A program made the position numbers and the translations under genes. DNA of 64,000 nt from NCBI RefSeq assembly GCF_026183695.1, contig NZ_JAPFRD010000011.1, positions 594,796 to 658,795 on the forward strand, written 5' to 3'. The stretch comes from Alteromonas aquimaris. GTDB lineage: Bacteria; Pseudomonadota; Gammaproteobacteria; Enterobacterales; Alteromonadaceae. Below the pieces are notes generated by a model that saw nothing but the letters and a program-made list of their open reading frames with translations, was not told the DNA's origin and searched no databases. Shown here piece by piece: positions 34,918 to 42,615 of the stretch. The number at the start of each line of letters is the position of its first letter. Position 1 is the first letter of the stretch.

Positions 34918-36813
34918 ATGAAAAATAAACATCAGCGGGCGACGATGGCAATGCTAGGTGTCGTTGGTGGATTAACGTCGACGGTAGCAGTGGCAGCAAC
35001 GTGTCAAAATCCCGTTCCAATCTGGCAAGACGAATTCGAGGGAAACTCCCTTGATACCAGCAAGTGGGAAATCATGCTAGGCGATGGTTGCAGCTACGGA
35101 ATATGTGGCTGGGGGAATAACGAGTTACAAAGCTATCAAGCTGAAAATGTAACAGTAAGCAACGGCAAATTGACGATTACGGCTAAAAAGCAGCGAGTGC
35201 GGGGCAGTCAGTACACCTCTGGTCGGATACGCACAGCAAATATGCCTAATGGGGGAGAGTGGACCCATGGTCGTTTCGAAGCCAGTATCAAGTTACCCAA
35301 GGGGACCGGCATGTGGCCCGCATTTTGGATGCTGCCCACTAATCCGGATGTGGGTTGGCCAGTGAGTGGTGAAATTGACATTCTGGAAGCCACCGGCCAG
35401 GCCGATATGATTGCCTTTGGTACGATTCATTACGGCCAGCCTTATCCGAATAATGAGTGGACGAGTGGAAGGATTATAAAGCAACCTGATCGCTGGTCAG
35501 ATGGATTTCACGAATATGCCGTAGAGTGGGAGCCAAACGAGATTCGCTGGTATGTGGATGATATTCTGTATTCTGTAAAAACACCTAATGACCTTAGTGA
35601 TCCCTCGTACTGGACATTCGAAAACTATTCTTATCATTTTTTATTGAACATGGCCGTGGGGGGCAGTATCGGGGGCGTAGTAGATGATAGTCAATTGCCT
35701 CAAAAGATGGAGGTAGATTACGTCAGAGTGTACGATTTTGGCCAACCCTCCCTCACCGGACCACATATCGTTGAACCTAATAGTACGGCAACCTATCGCG
35801 TTATCGACGAAGCCGGAACTAACAGTAACTACAATTGGAGTGCGCCAACAGGGCAATCTTCTACCACTAATTCTCTTGTGGTTAATTGGCAAGATCAGGG
35901 TGGGATTGTAAGCGCTAACATTTCCAATAGTTGTGGTCAGAGCACTGTTTCGATGAATGTACACGTGTTGCCGGAACTTGTTGAAACGACCGTACTGGAA
36001 AATTTCGATACCAATGGTGCGTTGGCGATCACTTATTGGGATGGGCAATATACTGAAGTAGCAAACCCGGCAGCCGATGCAGTGAACAGTTCTCCAACTG
36101 TATTGGAATATGTGAGAAATAGCGCCTCTCTATATGATGTTATTGCTGGCAACACTTCCGCGATTGCCAGTGCAGCCGAGCTTATCGCAGGTTCGAATGC
36201 GTTTTACTTAGATGTGTACATGCCTAGTGCTTCTAAACAGGAAATATTGGTCCAATTGGAAGATGGCTCACGGGCCACCCCTGATAACTATCCCACCGGC
36301 AGACATTCAAAATATATTGCTCACACAGAAGCCGTGGCTGGATGGCAGCGATTAAAGTTTACCCTGGAGGATAGAATTGATGGTGGCACTGCAGATACAG
36401 ACGTCTCCGATATTGTACTGTTGATTGCGCCTAATTCTAACGATGGAAGTACATACTATCTTGACAATTTCAGTCTATATACAGCTACCACTGGGCCTGA
36501 AACAAACCCAACCGCTTTAGTCGTTAATAGCGTTTCTACTTCCGTAGTGGGGGCGGGTAAAGGAACGAAAAAGGCGCAAGCAACGGTTACCGTAAACGAC
36601 AATACCGGCGCTCCAGCCACAAACGCAGTGGTCTCGGGTCAGTTTGGCGGGGATTGGAGCGAGTCAGTGAGTGCTAATACAGACTCGAATGGTGTGGTGA
36701 CTTTTGAAACCACTAATGCACTGTCGGGTAATGTAAATGCCACCTTTTGCGTAACCGCAGTAAATGGTGCATGGCCCCTGGATACGGCTGAAAGTCAGGG
36801 ACTGTGTCAGTGA
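34918..36813 (+). CDS. Secreted GH16 beta-glucanase (laminarinase-type) with accessory domains
   Basis: Extracellular endo-beta-glucanase of glycoside hydrolase family 16, likely cutting laminarin (beta-1,3-glucan) from algae. It is 631 residues. A signal peptide ends near residue 27. The catalytic domain spans about 30-275 with the active-site motif GEIDILEATG at 151-160: nucleophile E152, D154 and acid/base E157. A PKD/Ig-like segment follows at about 280-355, then a carbohydrate-binding-like beta domain at about 365-515, and a C-terminal Ig-like (invasin/Big type) domain at about 528-631. Two cysteines in the last domain probably form a disulfide. The LacI-type operator upstream suggests control by a sugar. 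Confidence 0.93.
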   Translation: MKNKHQRATMAMLGVVGGLTSTVAVAATCQNPVPIWQDEFEGNSLDTSKWEIMLGDGCSYGICGWGNNELQSYQAENVTVSNGKLTITAKKQRVRGSQYTSGRIRTANMPNGGEWTHGRFEASIKLPKGTGMWPAFWMLPTNPDVGWPVSGEIDILEATGQADMIAFGTIHYGQPYPNNEWTSGRIIKQPDRWSDGFHEYAVEWEPNEIRWYVDDILYSVKTPNDLSDPSYWTFENYSYHFLLNMAVGGSIGGVVDDSQLPQKMEVDYVRVYDFGQPSLTGPHIVEPNSTATYRVIDEAGTNSNYNWSAPTGQSSTTNSLVVNWQDQGGIVSANISNSCGQSTVSMNVHVLPELVETTVLENFDTNGALAITYWDGQYTEVANPAADAVNSSPTVLEYVRNSASLYDVIAGNTSAIASAAELIAGSNAFYLDVYMPSASKQEILVQLEDGSRATPDNYPTGRHSKYIAHTEAVAGWQRLKFTLEDRIDGGTADTDVSDIVLLIAPNSNDGSTYYLDNFSLYTATTGPETNPTALVVNSVSTSVVGAGKGTKKAQATVTVNDNTGAPATNAVVSGQFGGDWSESVSANTDSNGVVTFETTNALSGNVNATFCVTAVNGAWPLDTAESQGLCQ

Positions 36814-36820
36814 GAGAGAA

Positions 36821-36848
36821 GAAGCGGTGGCCCAGTTGGCACCGCTTC
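36821..36848 (+). terminator. Hairpin after the GH16 gene
   Basis: GAAGCGGT pairs with ACCGCTTC, with an inner GCC/GGC pairing, 7 bp after the stop. The T-run is weak, so it may stabilise mRNA rather than terminate. Confidence 0.5.
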
Positions 36849-36930
36849 ATTCTGAAATGAAAAACCGAATCGCGTTGCTGTGTTGCTCCTCTACTTACAC
36901 TGAGTTGACACACATCAATGCATTTTGGAG

Positions 36931-37836
36931 TTAATCAGCTTGAAGGTTAAGCTTGTCCCGCATATAAGATACAAACTGTGCCAGCTCAGCCGACATCAAT
37001 GCAAATTCCGCATCTAACCGCGCAGCGACTTGATCTTTTGGTATGTCGTCGGTTTCCTCTTTAATGCGATCAGTAAACTTGACTCGTTTAAATGAGCCAT
37101 CCTCAGCGATTACTGCGGTCAAGGTATCCTGATACTCAAAGCCTACCTTTTGCACCAATTTACCAGCATCCAGATGCATTTTGATTTCATCACTATCTAA
37201 GGGCTGGTTTTTGCATCGAATTACACTTTCCAAATCATCGGTGGATTTAAACTCGGCTTCTTCAAGTAGTGAAATACCTTCGGGGGTGCCGTCAGTTAAC
37301 CAATGCGTCAATTCTGATTGCAGGCTGCTGCGAGCTAGGGGCACTACTGGTAGCGATCCCAGCGCTTTTCTGATCAGCGCAAGATAGCCTTCTGCTTTGC
37401 CATCGGCAGAAGCATCAATAATTACAAGGTTTTCGGGAAGCGAGATAAACCCATGAATGAAGCTGTTTTTTGTAAAGGCTTGCGGCAAAAGTTTATGGAT
37501 GATTTCCTGTTTAATATCCTGCTGTGCTTTTTTTCCAACCGGCGAACCTGTCTCTTGTTCAATTTGTGCCACTTTACTTGCCAACTCTTCGTTAACCACT
37601 GACGAGGGTAATAACTTTTCCTGCTTTTTAACAGTGATCCAGTAACGTTCTCCTACATTGTGGAACATCATTGAACCCTGACCAGTCTGTTCAAAGGGTG
37701 AAGAGAAACCCATGGTGGCGGTTTCCTGATTGCCACAGGGACGAAATGCGTTTTCAGTTAATGCCTGCTGCACGTCATCATCACTGAGTGACATAGGCTG
37801 GGTGATTTGATACGCCTTAATATTTTTAAACCACAT
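36931..37836 (-). CDS. rdgC: Recombination-associated protein RdgC
   Basis: Nucleoid-associated DNA-binding protein that forms a ring dimer around DNA and limits RecA activity; 301 residues (E. coli 303). The start MWFKNIKAYQITQP and the segment RPCGNQETATMGFSSPF are characteristic, as is PVGKKAQQDIKQEIIHKLLPQAF. The C-terminal part holds VIAEDGSFKRVKF. It is transcribed alone on the minus strand, next to but probably independent of the histidine kinase gene. Confidence 0.97.
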   Translation of the reverse strand: MWFKNIKAYQITQPMSLSDDDVQQALTENAFRPCGNQETATMGFSSPFEQTGQGSMMFHNVGERYWITVKKQEKLLPSSVVNEELASKVAQIEQETGSPVGKKAQQDIKQEIIHKLLPQAFTKNSFIHGFISLPENLVIIDASADGKAEGYLALIRKALGSLPVVPLARSSLQSELTHWLTDGTPEGISLLEEAEFKSTDDLESVIRCKNQPLDSDEIKMHLDAGKLVQKVGFEYQDTLTAVIAEDGSFKRVKFTDRIKEETDDIPKDQVAARLDAEFALMSAELAQFVSYMRDKLNLQAD

Positions 37837-37921
37837 AACTTTTTATTACCTGAATCTTTGAGGGCGGCAAGCGTACCAACCTCTGAGGTATCAGGCAATG
37901 CCAGGTGGATAATATCTGTGA

Positions 37922-39655
37922 TTAGTCATCAAGGTTAGCGGGAAAACGAATGCTGTATCGTAAACCATTCCCTGGTTCGCTTTCTGCTTCTATCTGGCCT
38001 TTAAGTGTTTGTGTAACAAGGTTATACATAATGTGCGTACCTAAACCGCTGCCTCCTTTACCCTGTTTAGTGGTAAAAAATGCATCGAATAGTCGGTCCA
38101 GACTTTCAACGTCCATACCGCGGCCATCATCAGCATAATTAATAAGAACATCGTCGCCTTCTTTTTCGACATTTAGCACGATATGACCACTGTTTTCATT
38201 TTCAAACCCGTGCACTATCGAATTCATGATCATGTTGGTGGTGATTTGTGCAATAACACCCGGTGCGCAACGGATGTGTAAATCATCAGGACAACTGATA
38301 TCCACCCTGAAATCGCCCTTGCGAAAGGTAGGCTGTAACGATTGTAAAATTTCATGCAGATAATTATTCAGGTTAAACACGCGCTCGGCTTCGCTGGTCT
38401 GATCCACCGCAACCTGCTTGAAACTCGCCACCAGTTCTGAGGCTCTGTTTAGATTCGTCAATAAGAGCTTGGTGGTCTGCTCGGCTTCATCGACAAAGGA
38501 TGCCATCGATTTATTGGTCAAACTTTTGTCTTCAAACGCCTGTTTTACAAATTGTAGTCGTTCAGTAAGAAAGCTCGCTGCCGTCACACTCACGCCCAAC
38601 GGTGTATTCACATCGTGAGCAATGCCCGCAACCAACCCACCCAGGGAAGCCATACGTTCTGACTCAACGAGTTGGTCCGTGGCTAACTTTAACGAATTAT
38701 TGGATTGTGCCAGTTCCTCATTGCGCTTGCGTAACTCATCTTCAATATACCGCCTGTTCTCGTTTTCTTGTCGTAACTCCCGTTGATTGGTAATCAGTTC
38801 ATCTTTTTGTTGCTCTAAGTCCAGCATGATCTGAGAAAGCGAAGCGGTTTTTTTAGCGACTTCCTGCTCTAAAATCAGGTTTTGATCATCCAGCTTTTTA
38901 TTCGCGAGGGTTAATTCTTTTTGGGCGCTATGTAACTTATGTTGAGAAGCGATAAGGTCGTCTATAACCTGATTGTAGGACTGCTGAAGTTGAAGTAATT
39001 CGTTGTCGTCTTCAATACTGACATCAATTTTCGAATCTTGCGGATGCTCTGGATCAAACGCGCTCATCTGATTGGTAATTTCAGATAAGGGTTCGGATAA
39101 CATACGTCTGAAAGCCGTCATGAAGAGGAATACCAAAAAGGCGGTTTTGACGATGGCGTTGCCAATTAAGAAAAATACGCCTACTTCGATACGTCCAAAG
39201 ATGATGTCAAAACTGGAATACAGCGTGACGTCGCCGACATTCGACGCTCTTCCTGAAAATTCAAAGATAAGTGGAAAGCTATAACCAAATACCCCCCCAC
39301 TGTGATCTTTCATAATCCCCGTTTCAACAGGCTCACGCGGTTGCTCAATGGTTAAACCCAAATCAGCAATATAGTCGCCGTTTTCATCCCGAATTTGCAC
39401 TCCCTCAACGATAGGGAGTTCCATCAAACCTTCAGCGATAGAAATTGCCTGTGGGGTGTTCAATTCCCAAATGGCGCGGGTTAGAGAGGTAGAAAAGGTA
39501 TTCTTCAGAGTACGAAGCTCACCTTCGATGTGACTTTTGGTGCTTAAATATTCTGTGAAAATCTGGCCTATCGTGACAATGAGAGTCAGTACAAAATACA
39601 CCGAAAGAACGCGAGTTAATAACTTTCTCGACAAACCTGTCTTCACGGTCGTCAT
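37922..39655 (-). CDS. Orphan membrane sensor histidine kinase
   Basis: A 577-residue sensor kinase. A first helix at about 14-33 and a second at about 157-182 enclose a periplasmic domain of roughly 120 residues. A HAMP-like linker and a long coiled coil (about 220-335, Glu/Gln/Lys rich) follow. The phosphoacceptor H347 lies in GIAHDVNTPLG, the HPK4-type box found in kinases that often receive PAS or redox input. The ATPase domain has NMIMNSIVHGF (N box), DDGRGM (G1) and GGSGLGTHI (G2). No response regulator is adjacent, so its partner is unknown. It overlaps no neighbour and lies between rdgC and phoB. Confidence 0.92.
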   Translation of the reverse strand: MTTVKTGLSRKLLTRVLSVYFVLTLIVTIGQIFTEYLSTKSHIEGELRTLKNTFSTSLTRAIWELNTPQAISIAEGLMELPIVEGVQIRDENGDYIADLGLTIEQPREPVETGIMKDHSGGVFGYSFPLIFEFSGRASNVGDVTLYSSFDIIFGRIEVGVFFLIGNAIVKTAFLVFLFMTAFRRMLSEPLSEITNQMSAFDPEHPQDSKIDVSIEDDNELLQLQQSYNQVIDDLIASQHKLHSAQKELTLANKKLDDQNLILEQEVAKKTASLSQIMLDLEQQKDELITNQRELRQENENRRYIEDELRKRNEELAQSNNSLKLATDQLVESERMASLGGLVAGIAHDVNTPLGVSVTAASFLTERLQFVKQAFEDKSLTNKSMASFVDEAEQTTKLLLTNLNRASELVASFKQVAVDQTSEAERVFNLNNYLHEILQSLQPTFRKGDFRVDISCPDDLHIRCAPGVIAQITTNMIMNSIVHGFENENSGHIVLNVEKEGDDVLINYADDGRGMDVESLDRLFDAFFTTKQGKGGSGLGTHIMYNLVTQTLKGQIEAESEPGNGLRYSIRFPANLDD

Positions 39656-39977
39656 CTATACTTAACCTTCTATCACCATGATTTCACATATAATGCCAAG
39701 AATATGCGTTATTTGGTTAAGACACAAGCTGATGAAAGAATTGGCCGCACTTTTTGTGACGTTGTCAGCTAATTAAACACGACGCTGAAAAACAAAAGTG
39801 ATAATTTTAACGCTTCTTTTTGAATAAACTTATGCACTTAGGGCCTAAAATAGGTATTTATATAAATTTTCTCACTATTAATAATGGTAACTGGTCACAT
39901 TTATGTAATCATTTTAATAAAAGTGTAATAGTCCACATTAATAATAGCGTCGATTCAATTAAAAGCAGGAACCCCCT
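39656..39977. other. Divergent intergenic region before phoB
   Basis: About 320 bp with no gene seen. It is AT-rich near phoB. TGTAAT occurs twice (39,904-39,909 and 39,924-39,929). A PhoB box was looked for because phoB is often autoregulated, but only weak matches such as GGTCACATTTATG were found. Promoters of phoB and the kinase must lie here. Confidence 0.4.
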
Positions 39978-40667
39978 ATGCCTCGAACGGTTTTATTAGT
40001 GGAAGATGAAGCGCCGATCCGGGAAATGCTAAAATTTGTTTTAGAGCAGTCTGGATTTGATACGGTGGAAGCGGAAGACATAGATGACGCGCAGCGTAAG
40101 ATTTGCGAACCCTATCCCGATCTCATCCTGTTAGATTGGATGCTACCAGGCGGTAGTGGTGTTCAGCTTGCGAAAAGCCTTAAGCAACACGAATATACGC
40201 GTGACATTCCGGTCATTATGCTCACCGCAAAGGGTGAAGAAGAGGACAAAGTCCGCGGCCTGGAGGCGGGGGCCGATGATTATGTCACCAAACCTTTTTC
40301 GCCCAAAGAATTAGTGGCCCGTATTAAAGCTGTCATGCGCAGAGCCAAACCCACCACGAACGAAGACCCTATCGAATTTAATGGTTTAAAATTAGACCCA
40401 ATCTCGCACCGTGTTACCGCGCACGCAGAACAAGTAGATATTGGACCGACAGAATTTAAATTACTCCATTTTTTTATGACTCATCCCGAGCGGGTGTACA
40501 CCCGTGAATTGCTCCTGGACAATGTTTGGGGTACCAATGTATACGTAGAAGATCGTACTGTGGATGTGCATATCCGCCGATTGCGTAAAGCTTTATCAAA
40601 ACACGATCACGCGAAAATGATTCAAACCGTACGCGGGGCGGGCTATCGCTTTTCAACAAAAAATTAA
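39978..40667 (+). CDS. phoB: Phosphate regulon response regulator PhoB
   Basis: OmpR-type response regulator of 229 residues that binds Pho boxes when phosphate is scarce. The receiver domain has the phosphoacceptor D53 in [11 protein letters not shown], the acidic patch E9/D10, and conserved lysine in [10 protein letters not shown]. The C-terminal winged helix includes [14 protein letters not shown] and GAGYRFS. It forms an operon with phoR, which starts 74 nt later. AGCAGGAA lies before the ATG. Confidence 0.98.
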   Translation: MPRTVLLVEDEAPIREMLKFVLEQSGFDTVEAEDIDDAQRKICEPYPDLILLDWMLPGGSGVQLAKSLKQHEYTRDIPVIMLTAKGEEEDKVRGLEAGADDYVTKPFSPKELVARIKAVMRRAKPTTNEDPIEFNGLKLDPISHRVTAHAEQVDIGPTEFKLLHFFMTHPERVYTRELLLDNVWGTNVYVEDRTVDVHIRRLRKALSKHDHAKMIQTVRGAGYRFSTKN

Positions 40668-40741
40668 ACAGGTGCTATGCGTGCGTGAGCTGACACGCTA
40701 GCATAGCTTGTCTAAAATTTAGCAACTGTGCTGTAATTTTT

Positions 40742-42049
40742 ATGTATTATCCTTTTTCCTGGCTTCGTATAGCCGGTACCCTGTTTGTCTATTTAGCGCT
40801 GTTTGCCCTAGTAGGTCTGGTTCTTGATAAATTTGCCCTCACCATGTGTTTAGGGATTCTTGCGCTATTATTTTACCATTATTGGCAACTTTTTCGGCTA
40901 AATCACTGGCTGTGGCACAGCAAAAAAATGAGCCCTCCTGCGGTTAAAGGCGTTTGGGAGCGAATTTACGAAGGCATTTACTTTTTACAGCGCAGAAATA
41001 GAAATAAGCGAAAAGAGCTAGGTGCGCTGGTCAACCGTTTTCGAGAGGGGGCCGAGGCACTCCCAGATGCGGCGGTGGTGATCGATAAAGTGGGCGCAAT
41101 AATCTGGTGCAACCGGCTGGCTCGAATTGAATTAGGCTTTAAATGGCCCGGGGATGCAGGACAAAGATTGAATAATCTTATTCGACATCCCAAATTTAAT
41201 AGTTATTTTCACGCGCGCGATTTTACCTTGCCCATAGAAGTACCTTCGCCGGTAAATCCAAATAAGATCCTTGAATATCGCATCATGCCTTATGGCGAGG
41301 AGCACCTTTTGTTAATTGTACGCGATGTCACGCGTTTATCGCAGCTTGAAGCAATGCGAAAAGACTTTGTCGCCAACGTCTCCCATGAATTACGCACACC
41401 GCTTACTGTGATTAGTGGCTATCTTGAATTAATGACAGGGGTGGACACGACCGACCCGATGGTGAGCAAAGCCGTTACGGAGATGGAAGCGCAGTCTAAG
41501 CGGATGAAAAACTTAGTTGAAGATCTGTTGGTACTGTCGCGCATCGAAGCGAGCGCAGAGCGAATTTACGAGCGTGTTGTCAATATGCCTGAAGTGCTCC
41601 GCCAGATTGAGACCGAAGCGCAAACCTTGAATAAGGAAAAAGGTCATACTATTCGCTTTCATATAGAGCCTGATCTTCGGGTGTATGGGATTGAAACCGA
41701 ACTGCGAAGTGCCTGTTCAAACCTTATATTCAATGCCATTCATTACACGCCAGCCAATGGTGCCATAGATGTCTACTGGAAACGTGTCCACAATGGCGTG
41801 AAATTCTCCGTAGTCGATAACGGGTGTGGCATAGAGCAGGCGCATATTTCGCGCCTCACCGAACGATTTTATCGGGTTGATAAAGGCCGCTCACGTAGTA
41901 CCGGTGGCTCTGGTCTCGGCTTGTCAATCGTGAAGCATGTGCTCAGCCACCATAACAGTAAATTAGAGATAAAAAGTAAACTCGGTCAGGGAAGTGAATT
42001 CTCTTTCAGACTAGCTGAAGAAATTATAGCTGAGAACAACAAATCATGA
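40742..42049 (+). CDS. phoR: Phosphate regulon sensor kinase PhoR
   Basis: Inner-membrane sensor kinase, 435 residues, that phosphorylates PhoB under phosphate limitation and dephosphorylates it when phosphate is plentiful, in contact with the Pst/PhoU complex. Two helices lie within the first 50 residues with almost no periplasmic loop. A cytoplasmic PAS domain is at about 95-195. The phosphoacceptor H215 is in SHELRTPL. The ATPase domain has NLIFNAIHYTP, VVDNGCGIEQ and GGSGLGLSIVKH. A TonB-dependent receptor gene follows after 566 bp. Confidence 0.97.
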   Translation: MYYPFSWLRIAGTLFVYLALFALVGLVLDKFALTMCLGILALLFYHYWQLFRLNHWLWHSKKMSPPAVKGVWERIYEGIYFLQRRNRNKRKELGALVNRFREGAEALPDAAVVIDKVGAIIWCNRLARIELGFKWPGDAGQRLNNLIRHPKFNSYFHARDFTLPIEVPSPVNPNKILEYRIMPYGEEHLLLIVRDVTRLSQLEAMRKDFVANVSHELRTPLTVISGYLELMTGVDTTDPMVSKAVTEMEAQSKRMKNLVEDLLVLSRIEASAERIYERVVNMPEVLRQIETEAQTLNKEKGHTIRFHIEPDLRVYGIETELRSACSNLIFNAIHYTPANGAIDVYWKRVHNGVKFSVVDNGCGIEQAHISRLTERFYRVDKGRSRSTGGSGLGLSIVKHVLSHHNSKLEIKSKLGQGSEFSFRLAEEIIAENNKS

Positions 42050-42143
42050 ACTGCTCTGACAAATTAGCGGGTGCCCTGGTAGTGTTGATGATACGAGTAA
42101 TCCGTATTGACTAGCTACCTGCCTCTATCTCTAACCAGATAAC

Positions 42144-42163
42144 ACACTAAAGCGGTTTAGTGT
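42144..42163. repeat. Perfect 20-bp palindrome after phoR
   Basis: ACACTAAA, GCGG, TTTAGTGT: 8-bp perfect arms around a 4-nt loop, 95 bp after the phoR stop. There is no T-run, so it may be an operator or an mRNA-stabilising hairpin. Confidence 0.6.
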
Positions 42164-42287
42164 AAGAAGTACAGAAGTGTCCGTCTCATTCAAGCTTATT
42201 GAAAGCAGCGTAGGGGGATTCCGCTATCTCGCTTTGGGGCGACGTTTTCAAATTCTGCACGGCTCCCCCCTATGTTTGGATTAGCCT

Positions 42288-42336
42288 GCCAACCTTCACA
42301 AAATTGGCTTGTCAAAAATAGAAAAAGTTCACGCGC
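42288..42336. repeat. Intergenic hairpin element, copy B
   Basis: GCCAA (42,288-42,292) pairs with TTGGC (42,304-42,308) and is followed by TTGTCAAAAA and TTCACGCGC. Sequence and order match copy A at 22,396-22,456, with different stem bases that still pair. Upstream, a TCCGC-TATCTC run is also shared with the region before copy A. Confidence 0.5.
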
Positions 42337-42432
42337 CTCCTGAGCGCATATCATTGCTCAGGGGGGTTACACATGCTTTGTAACAAATGGCATATTGCGA
42401 TGAAGTTGGTCTCGCCCTACGCTCATATAATA

Positions 42433-42450
42433 CTGACATTATCTTACCAT
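42433..42450 (+). promoter_or_regulatory. Possible PhoB box upstream of the TonB receptor
   Basis: CTGACAT, 4-nt spacer, TTACCAT: the first half-site matches the PhoB half-site CTGTCAT at 6 of 7 and the second at 4 of 7, with correct 11-bp spacing. It lies about 170 bp before the start. Its closeness to phoBR makes it plausible. Confidence 0.3.
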
Positions 42451-42615
42451 TCATTTGTCTACAGTTCGCTTTATCCCATTGACGACAAAAATAAATTTAA
42501 CGAAACGAGATTATTAGACTTTTGTATGTTATAAAAAATTAAGCCACGCAGTGCCAGTGGTGCCAAGAAACTAGAACCACCCGATAAAAAATTGGGGAAA
42601 TCTTAGGGAAACGAT

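Larger units (their letters stand above)
42050..42615. other. 566-bp intergenic region between phoR and the TonB receptor
   Basis: No gene is seen. It holds a perfect 20-bp palindrome, the hairpin element copy B, a strong hairpin (CTGAGC with GCTCAG, about 42,342-42,364) and a PhoB-box-like site. These are listed separately where supported. The last 80 bp before the receptor are AT-rich and probably contain its promoter. Confidence 0.6.

Noticed and set aside
39900..39977. PhoB box before phoB
   Set aside because: Only scattered partial half-sites were found, without proper 11-bp spacing.
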